From positions 558,001 through 622,000 of the forward strand of contig NZ_JASZYE010000002.1 of the NCBI RefSeq assembly GCF_030317145.1: a stretch of DNA of 64,000 nt, in the 5' to 3' direction. Each line of letters begins with the position of its first letter. Position 1 is the first letter of the stretch. Position numbers and translations under genes: made by a program. The notes beneath the pieces are model-generated. The model did not search any database. It was not told where the DNA came from and worked only from the letters and a program-made list of their open reading frames with translations. Positions 43,159-52,114 of the stretch are shown here, in pieces. This stretch comes from Variovorax flavidus (GTDB lineage Bacteria > Pseudomonadota > Gammaproteobacteria > Burkholderiales > Burkholderiaceae_C).

Positions 43159-44643
43159 TTACTGCGAGCCCGGAAGGGGCGTGTTCAGGTAGGGAAACGC
43201 ATCCGGGAACTGCGCCGGGCTCTGCAGCGCGCCATCGGTCAACGCGGCACCGCCTGCAGGTGCATCGCCGGGCTTGCAGCCGACCTTCAACGTATCGAGC
43301 GCACCGGTCGCCACGCAAAGCGCACCCATCGCGACGCGCAACTCGGCGTCCACCACGTCGTCGCCGGGCCGGCGGCCATTGGGGAAGCCCGCGTTGTCCC
43401 CGGCCAGCACGCCGAGACCGTTCTGCTGGGCCTTGGGCGTCGGCATCACCGAGGTGTTGAGTCGCAGCATTTCCGAGGGCTTGCCATTGAAAGGCTTGTT
43501 GACGCCGTCCACGCCGGTGAGGAAGGCAGCGACCAGGTCGGTGCGCGGGAAATTCGTCGGCGCCGCGGCGCTCGGGAACAGGATCTGGATCAGGGCCGGC
43601 AGTGTCGGATTGGTCACGTAGTCGGCGAACTGGCCATCGTCTTTGGGCTTGGAACTGTTGAACTTGTCCTTGTCCTTCAGTCCGATCACGACCTCGTTGA
43701 CCAGCGGCATGCCCAGGCGGGAGATCTGTGCCCATGGGCCACCGTTCAGCGTCGTCGTGCCATGGCCGCTCTTCGGCGGGCTGGCAATGAGCCGGCCCTG
43801 GCGCACGCTCGCAGTGGTCCATCCGCCGACGATGGGGCTGGCCGCGGTGGTGACGCAGGAGATCGGAATTTCCAGCGCCATCGTGGTCACGTTCCTGCCG
43901 GCGAGCGCGTCGGGATTGGCGTTCGTCGAGCCGAGCGGATTGAGATTGATCAGGTCGAACACCTGGCCCAGCGCGATGGTGAACGGGTCCTTCCGCTGTC
44001 CGACGAACACACGGCCGGGCGTGCTGCAGCCGGGGATGTTGACTGCATAGAGATGCTGGTTCGCATAGCTTGCATAGCCGGTCGGGCCGCCGAAAGTCTT
44101 GTTGCCGATGTTGTCCGTCGGCTTGTCGAACACCATGCCGCCGCCGGCCATCGAGACCGGCTCGACCCTGCCCGTGCGGCGATCGCCGCGCACGATGTCC
44201 AGCGTGTAGGTCTCGCGCAGGTTGCTCGTTGCTTGGTTGGGCGCGGAGATGGTGCCGGCCTGCACCAGCGGAATGGACACCTTCTTGTCGGCGACGGGCA
44301 GCTGGATGTCGCGCAGCGTGTGGGTGAACTTGAAGCGGAAGGTGATGTTCTCCACCGCGTCGCCGTCGGTGTCGAGATGGATCTCGTAGAGCGCATTCGA
44401 GTCCATCGTGAAGTAGTTCGGCCCGCCGTACGGGCCCTGATCGGGCTGGTAGTTGGCGATGAGCGTCACGAAGCCCTCGCGGCCCGCTTCATAGCTGCGA
44501 AACATGTAGAAGTCGGTGGCATCGACCTTCGGCATGCCCGTGATCGAGGGCGCTTCGCGGTGACTTGACGCCAATGCGCCGGCGGCGGCGATGGCGCAGG
44601 TGGCCAGCACACCGAGCTGGATGGACGGCTTCGAGAATCTCAT
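43159..44643 (-). CDS. DUF4331-family exported protein
   Basis: A 494-residue exported protein of the DUF4331 family. The signal peptide ends near AAGALA, and the mature protein begins SSHREAPSITGMPKVDATDFYMFRSYE, which is diagnostic. Further family blocks are ITFRFKFTHTLRD and MALEIPISCVT. The family function is not established. The first gene of a four-gene minus-strand operon; the roughly 160-bp upstream gap should contain its promoter, but no clear element was recognised. Confidence 0.88.
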   Translation of the reverse strand: MRFSKPSIQLGVLATCAIAAAGALASSHREAPSITGMPKVDATDFYMFRSYEAGREGFVTLIANYQPDQGPYGGPNYFTMDSNALYEIHLDTDGDAVENITFRFKFTHTLRDIQLPVADKKVSIPLVQAGTISAPNQATSNLRETYTLDIVRGDRRTGRVEPVSMAGGGMVFDKPTDNIGNKTFGGPTGYASYANQHLYAVNIPGCSTPGRVFVGQRKDPFTIALGQVFDLINLNPLGSTNANPDALAGRNVTTMALEIPISCVTTAASPIVGGWTTASVRQGRLIASPPKSGHGTTTLNGGPWAQISRLGMPLVNEVVIGLKDKDKFNSSKPKDDGQFADYVTNPTLPALIQILFPSAAAPTNFPRTDLVAAFLTGVDGVNKPFNGKPSEMLRLNTSVMPTPKAQQNGLGVLAGDNAGFPNGRRPGDDVVDAELRVAMGALCVATGALDTLKVGCKPGDAPAGGAALTDGALQSPAQFPDAFPYLNTPLPGSQ

Positions 44644-44802
44644 GGCATCACCTCAACAGGTTGTCTGGGAAGGGGATGGCGAGGGGCCATCGGGTGCTTG
44701 GAGACAAGTACCCGACTCTTCTACGCAGCGGCGGCGCCGTTGGATGTGTAAACAAGTGCAAGACCACCGCGCGTCGCGCACGCGGACGGCCGCGAGCGGA
44801 TC

Positions 44803-46704
44803 TCAGCGGCTCACTGTCACGCGCCGGATGCTGAACTGGGAATGCGCAGGGCCGTCCGCATAGAGGCAGAAGTTGAAGCCGAACATGCCGACGAAGCGGG
44901 CATTGGGCACGGTCCACGTCTTCTCGTGGAATCGGGTTCCGACGACGCGGTACCAGCCCTCGCTGGACGGCACGAGGCCATTGACGTCGCCCGAGGCGAT
45001 CGGTGCGTCCGATTCGTACAGGAGATTGAAGCCGGGGTCGCCGTGCCCGTGGCCGCGCAGCACGGCGGTGATGCGAATCGGCGTGGTGGCATACAGGGGC
45101 AGGAAGGTCGGGTCCACTGCAAAGCAGGCGCCGGTCGTGCCTTCGAGGTTGAACTCGGCCACGTTGTTCACCACGGTGGCGGCGGGTGCGTCCTTCATGA
45201 ACACGCCCTCGGGCGTCGCGCCTGCCGTCAACTGCACGGACGCCGAAGCGCTGTGGTCGCCATTCCACGGAAAGGGCTTGCCGCTGCTGGCGGCAGCGTC
45301 GCTCAGCCACTGCTGGGCCTGTGCCGAGCCAGCCGGCGCGATCCATATCGCCGGGGCTTCGGTGAGCGTCGGTGTGCGGCTCGTGGTGGTTGCGCCGGTG
45401 CGCGGGTCGACCACCGTGACGTCGGAGGCCAGCGTCAGCACCGTCGATTGACCGGGCCGCGACCATGCCGAGAGCACCACGCCTTGCGGGCCCGTGAAGA
45501 CGAAGCCGTAGTACGCGTTGCCGGGTTGTGTCCAGCCGGCGTAGCGGGGCCGCGCGCCCAGGTACGTGTTCAGGCTGCGCAGCGCATGCCACGCCGGACG
45601 CTTCGTGCCATCGGCCGTCGTCAGTCCCATCGTCAGGCCTTCGCTGTCGCTCGGGTCGAACCAGTAGGTGCGCGCCACGCCCTGCGCGAAGGCCATCGTG
45701 TAGATCCTGACCAGCATGTCGGCCTGTCGCAGCGGGCCTTCGCCGCTCGCGGCGGGCGACGCGGCGTTGAAGCCGATCTCGGTGAACCACAGCGGTACCG
45801 CGGCCTTCGCGGGGTCCTTGTCTTGCAGCATGCGGCGCACGCGCGGCACGATGGCCATGAACTGTCCTTCCCAGCCCTGGGGAAGCAAGGAAGCCACTTC
45901 GTAAGGGTGCAGCGTCACGAAGTCGTACTTGCCAGCCGCACCGGCCGCGATGGTCTCGGCAAGGTAGTTGACGTGGTTGCTCTTGGCGGCAAGGCCGAGT
46001 TGCACGGTCGGATCGACGGCCTTCGCGGCATCGAAGGCCGCGGCCACCACCTTGGCGTAGGACACGGGCGACTGGTCGGCCGTGAAGTTGGGCGGCTCGT
46101 TCCACACTTCCCAGTACTTCACCCGGCCCTTGTAGCGCCTGACCTGCGCAGCGACGTAGCGCTGCCAGCCGGAAAGATCGTTCACCGGCAACGTGTGGAC
46201 GGGGCCGGAACTCCATTGCAGGATGCCCACGGCCGACATGCCGGCAGCGGCGATCGGCGCCCAGCCGTTGGCGTTGGGCGCCGCATGGAAGCCGCGCACG
46301 CTCGTGATGCCGGCATCGGCCATCGCAGGCAGCCAGGGCCCGGGGTTGTACGACAGTGCTGCCGACGGCGCCGCGCCCCAGGCGTCGTCGCGGCTCGCGA
46401 GTGCAGCCAGGCTGTCGGGCGACCAGAGGGAAGCCGCGCCCATGCTCGACGCGAACGCCACCAGCGCAGCGTTGCGCGCGTTGGCCAGTGCACCGGGCTG
46501 CGCCTTGTCCAGCATGTCTTCCTTGTCCAGTGCGTCCGCCTTGGAAACGGCGTCGCCGGAGGACGCAGCCGCCGAGGCGCCCATCGCGCCCGATGACGAC
46601 GACGCGTCGCCCCCGCCGCCGCAGCCTGGCGACGACAGCAGCCACACGAGCAACAACCCCACAGCGGCGAGATGGCGGCGTGGCGCCAGGAGATCGAGGT
46701 CCAT
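44803..46704 (-). CDS. Secreted glycoside hydrolase, clan-A type, EPS-locus associated
   Basis: A 633-residue exported protein. The N-terminal signal ends at SSPGC28 followed by GGGG and a Ser/Ala linker, so it may be a lipoprotein. The catalytic TIM barrel has the acid/base glutamate in YWEVWNEPPNF and the probable nucleophile in VPLWFTEIGFN, as in GH-A clan families (GH39/xylosidase-like). A beta-sandwich domain of about 250 residues follows. It sits between the DUF4331 operon and the polysaccharide kinase. Trimming or degrading the exopolysaccharide is likely. Substrate not determined. Confidence 0.8.
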   Translation of the reverse strand: MDLDLLAPRRHLAAVGLLLVWLLSSPGCGGGGDASSSSGAMGASAAASSGDAVSKADALDKEDMLDKAQPGALANARNAALVAFASSMGAASLWSPDSLAALASRDDAWGAAPSAALSYNPGPWLPAMADAGITSVRGFHAAPNANGWAPIAAAGMSAVGILQWSSGPVHTLPVNDLSGWQRYVAAQVRRYKGRVKYWEVWNEPPNFTADQSPVSYAKVVAAAFDAAKAVDPTVQLGLAAKSNHVNYLAETIAAGAAGKYDFVTLHPYEVASLLPQGWEGQFMAIVPRVRRMLQDKDPAKAAVPLWFTEIGFNAASPAASGEGPLRQADMLVRIYTMAFAQGVARTYWFDPSDSEGLTMGLTTADGTKRPAWHALRSLNTYLGARPRYAGWTQPGNAYYGFVFTGPQGVVLSAWSRPGQSTVLTLASDVTVVDPRTGATTTSRTPTLTEAPAIWIAPAGSAQAQQWLSDAAASSGKPFPWNGDHSASASVQLTAGATPEGVFMKDAPAATVVNNVAEFNLEGTTGACFAVDPTFLPLYATTPIRITAVLRGHGHGDPGFNLLYESDAPIASGDVNGLVPSSEGWYRVVGTRFHEKTWTVPNARFVGMFGFNFCLYADGPAHSQFSIRRVTVSR

Positions 46705-46838
46705 AGTGTGGAGACTCCTGTTTCGACGTCGGCCGCAGGCTGAACGTGAAGATGCTAGCGGGGAAGTTCGCAACACAACGCATGCCACTCGTGAGAAGAA
46801 GTAAAGCATGCGGCCCTTGACGACCAATCCAGCACAAA

Positions 46839-46854
46839 TGGAACGATTTCTGCA
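46839..46854 (+). promoter_or_regulatory. Sigma-54-like promoter before the Wzc-type kinase gene
   Basis: TGGAACG-ATTT-CTGCA has the invariant GG-N10-GC spacing of -24/-12 promoters and departs from TGGCACG-N4-TTGCA at two positions. The start site would be near 46865, downstream of the first ATG (46858). An inverted repeat CGCATGC / GCATGCG (46779-46812) lies upstream. Confidence 0.55.
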
Positions 46855-46857
46855 AGC

Positions 46858-49140
46858 ATGGTCGGGATGCGCCAATCCCCCATTGCCTCCATGCCCGGTG
46901 CGCCCCAGCGCGTGCTTGCGGCTTCCGGTCCAGATACCGTCATGATCGATACAGAAGACGAGCCGCGCCTGTCCGAGTACAGGGACATCATGATCGACCA
47001 CAAGTGGCTGATCGTCGGCACCGTCGTGTCGGCCCTGCTGGCCGGCCTGATCTACGTGACACTGGCCACGCCGGTCTATCGCGCGAACCTCTTGTTGCAG
47101 ATCGAAGACTCCGTGCCTGACAGCAAGAGCAAGGGTTCGGTCACCGAGACGTCCGGCCTGTTCGAAGTCAAGACGCCCGCCACCGGCGAGATCCAGGTTC
47201 TTGCATCCCGCATGGTGCTGAACGCGGCGGCGGAGCAGACGGACTTGCAGATCAGCGCCCAGCCGCGTCACCTGCCCGGAATCGGGCGTTGGCTCTCGCG
47301 CCGCGCCACCGGGCTGTCCGACCCCGGCTTCCTGGGGCTTGGCGGCTTCGTGACGGGGACCGAGCGCATCGAGGTCGCACGCTTCGACGTGCCGCCTTCG
47401 CTCGAGGACACCGAGCCCTTCACCATCACCGCGCAGGGCGATGGTCGCTACACCGTGCGCCACGAGTTGCTCGATGCACCGCTGGACGGCGTGGTCGGGC
47501 AGCCGCTGCGCAAGGCGCTGCCCGATGGCGTGCTGGAGATCCAGCTGAGCGAACTCGCCGGCAAGCCTGGCGCCGAATTCACCGTCGCGGTGGCATCGCG
47601 GCTCCGCGCCATCGAGCGCCTGCAGGAGCGCCTGCAACTGAGCGAGCAGGGCCGGCAGTCGAACGTCATCGGTGTCACCCTCGAAGACAGCGACCGCATT
47701 CGCCTGGCCCGCGTCCTCAATGCCATCGGCGAGCAGTACGTGCGGCAGAACATGGAGCGCAAGTCGGCGGAGGCCGAGCGAACCCTCGCCTTCCTCAACA
47801 CGCAGTTGCCGATCTTCCAGCGCCAACTCCAGGGTGCGGAGGATGTGTTCGCGCGCTTTCGCAACAGGAACGGCACCGTGGACTTCGACGAGGAAGCCAA
47901 GGTCTGGCTGAAGAGGACCTCCGACCTGCAGAGCAGCCTGCTGGAGCTGCAGCAGCGCCGTCGGGACGCGGATGTCGCCTTCACCGAGCAGAGCCCGCGC
48001 ATCCAGCTGCTGAACAGGCAGATCGGTGCCGTGCAGGCCGAACTCAACACGCTCAACACGCGGATTGCCGGCATGCCGAACCTGCAGCGCGACGCATTGA
48101 GGCTGGAGCGCGACGTGCGCGTCAACAGCACGCTCTACCAGGCGATGCAGAACAACATCCTGCAGATGCAATTGATCAAGGAAGGAAAGATCGGCAACGT
48201 GCGCCTGCTGGACAAGGCCGTGGTGTCCAAGGTGCCGGTCAAGCCCCAGAAGACGCTCGTGCTGGCCTTTGCGCTGTTGCTGGGCGCGCTGCTGGGTCCG
48301 GCGCTCGCGATCCTGCGCACGCGCTTCAGGCCCGGCATTCATAACCCGGACGAGATAGAGGCCCACACGGGCCTGGATGTGCATGCCGTCGTGCCCCTCA
48401 GTGCCGAGCAGGTGCTGCTCGATCGGCGCGCCGACAGGAGCACATCCGGCACGCTGCTGGCCGATGCCAATCCGCACAGCCCTTCCATCGAGGCGCTGCG
48501 CACCCTGCGTGTCGGCCTCAAGCTCACCATGGCGGAGGCATCCAACAACCGCATCCTCATCACAGGTGCTACGCCCGGTGTCGGCAAGAGCTTCATCGCG
48601 AGCAACTTCGCGACGCTGCTGGCGCAGGCCGGCAAGCGGGTGCTGCTGATCGATGCCGACCTTCGCAAGGGCCATCTCGACAACGTGTTCGGCCTGCCGC
48701 GCGAGGGCGGGTTGTCCGAATTGATCACCGGCGAGATCGGCGCGCAACAGGCCGTGCATGCCCAGGTGCGCCCCCATCTGGACGTGATGACCACCGGCAA
48801 GCTGCCGGACATGCCCGCGGACCTGCTGGAGTCGCAGGCCTTTACCCAGGCGCTGGACGCGCTCTCAGAGCCCTACGACGTGGTGGTCATCGATGCCACG
48901 CCGGTGCTGGTGGCGGCCGATGCCGCGGCGGTGGCATCGGCGTGCGGCGTCGTGCTGCTCGTGGCGAGATCCGGCAAGAGCAAGCTGGGAGAAGTGAACG
49001 AGAGCATCCGGCGACTGGGGCAGGCCGGCGCGGCGGTCAGCGGGGTGCTGTTCAACGGGATGGACTTCAGCCGCCGGTACAACGGCAGCCACGGGTACCG
49101 CCATGGCGGCTACCGGCACGAGGAATACAAGCACGCGTAG
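46858..49140 (+). CDS. Polysaccharide co-polymerase / bacterial tyrosine kinase (Wzc type)
   Basis: Inner-membrane protein of up to 760 residues that controls export and chain length of an extracellular polysaccharide. Domains: Wzz-type N-terminus with TM1 near 50-70, a periplasmic coiled coil (about 260-430), TM2 near 465-485, and a cytoplasmic BY-kinase with Walker A GATPGVGKS, Walker A' LLIDADLRKG and Walker B VVVIDATPV. The tail has tyrosines 741, 747, 752 and 757, the autophosphorylation cluster. If the sigma-54-like promoter is used, translation may begin at a later in-frame ATG such as 46942 (MIDTEDEPRLSEYRD). It converges with the glycosyltransferase operon, 3 bp apart. Confidence 0.92.
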   Translation: MVGMRQSPIASMPGAPQRVLAASGPDTVMIDTEDEPRLSEYRDIMIDHKWLIVGTVVSALLAGLIYVTLATPVYRANLLLQIEDSVPDSKSKGSVTETSGLFEVKTPATGEIQVLASRMVLNAAAEQTDLQISAQPRHLPGIGRWLSRRATGLSDPGFLGLGGFVTGTERIEVARFDVPPSLEDTEPFTITAQGDGRYTVRHELLDAPLDGVVGQPLRKALPDGVLEIQLSELAGKPGAEFTVAVASRLRAIERLQERLQLSEQGRQSNVIGVTLEDSDRIRLARVLNAIGEQYVRQNMERKSAEAERTLAFLNTQLPIFQRQLQGAEDVFARFRNRNGTVDFDEEAKVWLKRTSDLQSSLLELQQRRRDADVAFTEQSPRIQLLNRQIGAVQAELNTLNTRIAGMPNLQRDALRLERDVRVNSTLYQAMQNNILQMQLIKEGKIGNVRLLDKAVVSKVPVKPQKTLVLAFALLLGALLGPALAILRTRFRPGIHNPDEIEAHTGLDVHAVVPLSAEQVLLDRRADRSTSGTLLADANPHSPSIEALRTLRVGLKLTMAEASNNRILITGATPGVGKSFIASNFATLLAQAGKRVLLIDADLRKGHLDNVFGLPREGGLSELITGEIGAQQAVHAQVRPHLDVMTTGKLPDMPADLLESQAFTQALDALSEPYDVVVIDATPVLVAADAAAVASACGVVLLVARSGKSKLGEVNESIRRLGQAGAAVSGVLFNGMDFSRRYNGSHGYRHGGYRHEEYKHA

Positions 49141-49143
49141 CAG

Positions 49144-50007
49144 CTACTTGCGGGACCCGAGGCAGACGCCCGTGTAGCCCTCGGCCCTGCCGATGGCGAC
49201 ATTCAGGTAATAGATTCCGCGGTTGATGTTCCCCTTCAGGAGGGACAGGCAGGCACCTCCCACGGGCCTGACGAGGTAGTTCGTCAGGTACAGGATGCCG
49301 TAGCTGTGCTTTCGGATGACGTGCCCCATGCCCCTCGCGTAGCGGCGCCCCTTGGCCCGCATCGCATCGTCCGGATCGCGCGTATTGAGCTCCGGATGAT
49401 GGGCGTACAGGTCCGGGTCGTAATAGACCTTGAATCCGGCCTGGATGGCCCGGATCGTGATGTCCGGGCCTTCGCATGATTGCCAGGGCGTCGACGCGCC
49501 CACACCGATGTCTTCGTCGAAGCCGTCGAGTTGCTCGAACACCTCGCGCTTGAAGAAGACAAGCCATTCGATCTGGGTGGTGAACACGTTGCGGAGATCG
49601 ACCCGCTGCGCACTCGTCTCGAACCGGCCGTTGATGGAGCGGCCATCCGGTGCGGCGGCTCGCCCGCAGACGATGTCCGAACCCGTTTCATCGAATCGTC
49701 CCAGCACCTTCTTGATCAATGAAGGCGGGTACACGCAGTCGTCATCCGGAAAGCAGACGATCTCCCCGCTCGCTTTCGCGACGCCGATGTTCCTGCCGCG
49801 ACTGGCGCCCTTGGCATCCGGGCTTCGGAGGTAGTGAACCGGAAAATCGACGCTGATGGCGCTGCAGGCCGTTTGCAGACGCTCATCGGCGTTCTGGTCG
49901 ACGATGATCAATTCGAAGTCGTTGTGGTCGACCTGCTTCAGCGCGACGATGAACTCGACGACTTCGTCGATCCTGCCGAGGGTGGACATGACGAGTGACA
50001 CTTTCAT
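49144..50007 (-). CDS. Family 2 glycosyltransferase
   Basis: GT2 enzyme of 287 residues with the GT-A fold: VSLVMSTLGR at the start, ELIIVDQNADE, a CFPDDDCVYPP DxD metal site, and acceptor-side GVGASTPWQSCEGPDITIRAIQAG with the ED/PD-type catalytic acid region. The ATG at 50007 has GAGGA 9 bases upstream; the ATG at 50016 would add three residues. It is the last gene of the minus-strand polysaccharide operon and adds one sugar to the repeat unit. Confidence 0.88.
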   Translation of the reverse strand: MKVSLVMSTLGRIDEVVEFIVALKQVDHNDFELIIVDQNADERLQTACSAISVDFPVHYLRSPDAKGASRGRNIGVAKASGEIVCFPDDDCVYPPSLIKKVLGRFDETGSDIVCGRAAAPDGRSINGRFETSAQRVDLRNVFTTQIEWLVFFKREVFEQLDGFDEDIGVGASTPWQSCEGPDITIRAIQAGFKVYYDPDLYAHHPELNTRDPDDAMRAKGRRYARGMGHVIRKHSYGILYLTNYLVRPVGGACLSLLKGNINRGIYYLNVAIGRAEGYTGVCLGSRK

Positions 50008-50019
50008 GGGGCTCATTCC

Positions 50020-50904
50020 TCAGAAGCGAAGAATGCGCTCGGGGTCGACGCGCCCCCGAACCCAGTCCCACACGGCCAGCGCGTTTCCTGCCAATCGGCC
50101 GCGCCTGTCGACCCAGGGCTCCGGCCTCCAGCTGCGCAACAGATTGGTGCCGATGTTCCTCAGGTTCCCGGTGAGGGCCTGGAGGGGCGACATGTGGCCC
50201 TTGCGCATGATGTAGATGCGGTTGGCCACTTGCGAGTAGCCGAGGCGCTTGCCCGGGCTGCGTCCCGAGCGCTTCGTGCCCAGGTGCACGCCTCTCAGGC
50301 TCGTCGCCTGCACGATGTCGCCATGGGGGGCCAGCTGCCTTGAGAAATCCACGTCCTCCAGCCAACCGTACAGGGGCAGCCGCTCGTCGAAGCGGATGCC
50401 GTGCAGTCGCACCGGTGCAAGCCGCACTGCCATGTTGCAGCCATAGGCGTTGAAGGTCGGCGAGAGCGACGGCGGGTCCGGGTCGGGGCTTGGGTTCGCC
50501 AGGAAGCGCACCCCTTCCTCGTGCGTGAACCCCGGCCCGAGGATGCCGTCCGCAAGCACCTTGCCGGTTGCGACGACGACCTTGGGGTGGTCGGCGAAGA
50601 GGCGCCCGGTTTCGAGCACGAAGTCTTCGGCTGGCAAGTAGTCGTCGTCGAAGAAGACCATCACATCCGCATCGGAAGCGTCGATGAGCGCATTGCGCTG
50701 CGCGGAGCTTCCGATCGGGCCGGAGACCACGCGGACGGGGCAGGGAAAGCCTTCCAGGCAAGCAGGGTCGACATCCTCCGGCCGGGCCGGGCAGATGAGC
50801 AGTTCGTCCGGCTGGCGCGTCTGCCGCGCCAGGAAGCGGATGGCGTCGGCCAGCACTTCGCGCCGGCCGGCAGTGGCAATGGCGACAGCGATCTTCAGGC
50901 TCAT
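50020..50904 (-). CDS. Family 2 glycosyltransferase (paralogue of the fused GT2 domain)
   Basis: GT2 enzyme of 294 residues: LKIAVAIATAGRRE, DELLICPARPEDVD, DVMVFFDDDYLP with the DxD site, and LPLYGWLEDVDFSRQL with the catalytic acid motif ED. It is strikingly similar from end to end to residues 419-715 of the protein encoded at 52115-54262. Both end in EPWVDRRGRLAGN and ILRF. The two arose by duplication around the GT4 gene that lies between them. Confidence 0.9.
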   Translation of the reverse strand: MSLKIAVAIATAGRREVLADAIRFLARQTRQPDELLICPARPEDVDPACLEGFPCPVRVVSGPIGSSAQRNALIDASDADVMVFFDDDYLPAEDFVLETGRLFADHPKVVVATGKVLADGILGPGFTHEEGVRFLANPSPDPDPPSLSPTFNAYGCNMAVRLAPVRLHGIRFDERLPLYGWLEDVDFSRQLAPHGDIVQATSLRGVHLGTKRSGRSPGKRLGYSQVANRIYIMRKGHMSPLQALTGNLRNIGTNLLRSWRPEPWVDRRGRLAGNALAVWDWVRGRVDPERILRF

Positions 50905-50907
50905 GGA

Positions 50908-52095
50908 TCAGTACGCCGGAAGCTTGTCGGTGCCCACGACGCGCGTGGCGGGTTCGCGTGCCGGCGGCGTGAGGCTGTCGTTCAATGCGGCCAGCTCGCG
51001 GTCGTTCCATGAGGCTGCCGTCCGGAAGGCGGCTCGCCCTCGCTCGATGCGCTCCTGCCTGTCCCTGTAGAGCCGCAGCACGGCGTCGGCAAAGGCGGGT
51101 GCATCGCCGTCCGGCGTGACCAGCACCCCCTGCAGGTCCGAAGGCCGGATGCCATCGACACCCAGTTGCGTGCTGACCGCCGGAACCCCGTGCCCGAAGG
51201 CCTCCAGCAGCTTGATCTTGACGCCCGTGCCCCGCGTGATGCTGTTGACGAGGATCGGACCCTCGCGGAACGCATCGCGAACGCGCGGCACGACGCCGTA
51301 CTTGACCACGCCCGGCGCGTCTGCGAGTTGGCGGCAGATCGTGCCCGAGACGAACAAGCGGAAGTCCGGCTCCTGCTGCCGCACAAGCGGCAGCACGTTG
51401 TCGACGAACCACGCGAGCGACTGGTTGTTCTGCAGGAAGTCCGACCCGATGAAGGCCGCTCCCGCGCATTCCGACAGGTCCAGGGGCTCGCCGATGTCGA
51501 TGATGTGGCTCACCACCGAGACCGTGTTCGCAGAGGGCGGCAGCATGCGACGGAAATACTCGGCTTCCTGATCCTGGATCGCGAGCACCCTGTGCGCGCG
51601 CAAGAGCCCTCGACGCTCCTGTGCCATCGGTATGCCGCCGGCAAAGCTGTCCTGCGTGTCGATGATCCGGAACGCGCGCGGCCCGAATGCATCGAAGGCG
51701 CGCGTGAAGGTCACGTACTGCGCAATCACGGCATCGAAGCCGTGCTGACGTTCGAGCTTCCTGAGCTGCGACGTGAAGCCGGAAAAATAGGTCTCGTCGA
51801 TATCGCTTTGCAGGTATCGGCTGCGGGTCAGCTTGCGCCAGGCCTTCCAGAGGGCCCGGCCGGCCAGGTAGGCCGCGTCCGCCACCTGCCCGCGTTCGAG
51901 GCAATGGAAGTTCGCGGGCCCGAGAAGCGCGACATGCGCTTGCGGGTCGAAGTCCCCCATCTGCCGCGATGGCAGGAACACGAAGTGCACTTCATGGCCG
52001 CGCTCCTTGCATGTCTTGACCATGTGCAAGGTCCTGACCCGGTTGCCGCCGGTTGCGGGATAGAGCGGGAATGGTGAGACGAAGACGATCTTCAT
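50908..52095 (-). CDS. Family 4-type glycosyltransferase
   Basis: GT-B-fold enzyme of 395 residues. The start, MKIVFVSPFPLYPATGGNRVRTLHMVKTCKERGH, is the nucleotide-sugar GT4/GT1 N-terminal pattern (glycine-rich GGNRVR loop). The C-terminal donor site is TRGTGVKIKLLEAFGHGVPAVST, with the E/GxPV type motif. It resembles group 1 transferases that act on polysaccharide repeat units. It starts 19 bp after the upstream fusion gene and ends 3 bp before the GT2 gene. Confidence 0.88.
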   Translation of the reverse strand: MKIVFVSPFPLYPATGGNRVRTLHMVKTCKERGHEVHFVFLPSRQMGDFDPQAHVALLGPANFHCLERGQVADAAYLAGRALWKAWRKLTRSRYLQSDIDETYFSGFTSQLRKLERQHGFDAVIAQYVTFTRAFDAFGPRAFRIIDTQDSFAGGIPMAQERRGLLRAHRVLAIQDQEAEYFRRMLPPSANTVSVVSHIIDIGEPLDLSECAGAAFIGSDFLQNNQSLAWFVDNVLPLVRQQEPDFRLFVSGTICRQLADAPGVVKYGVVPRVRDAFREGPILVNSITRGTGVKIKLLEAFGHGVPAVSTQLGVDGIRPSDLQGVLVTPDGDAPAFADAVLRLYRDRQERIERGRAAFRTAASWNDRELAALNDSLTPPAREPATRVVGTDKLPAY

Positions 52096-52114
52096 TGGGC
52101 TCCTATGCCTTCGC

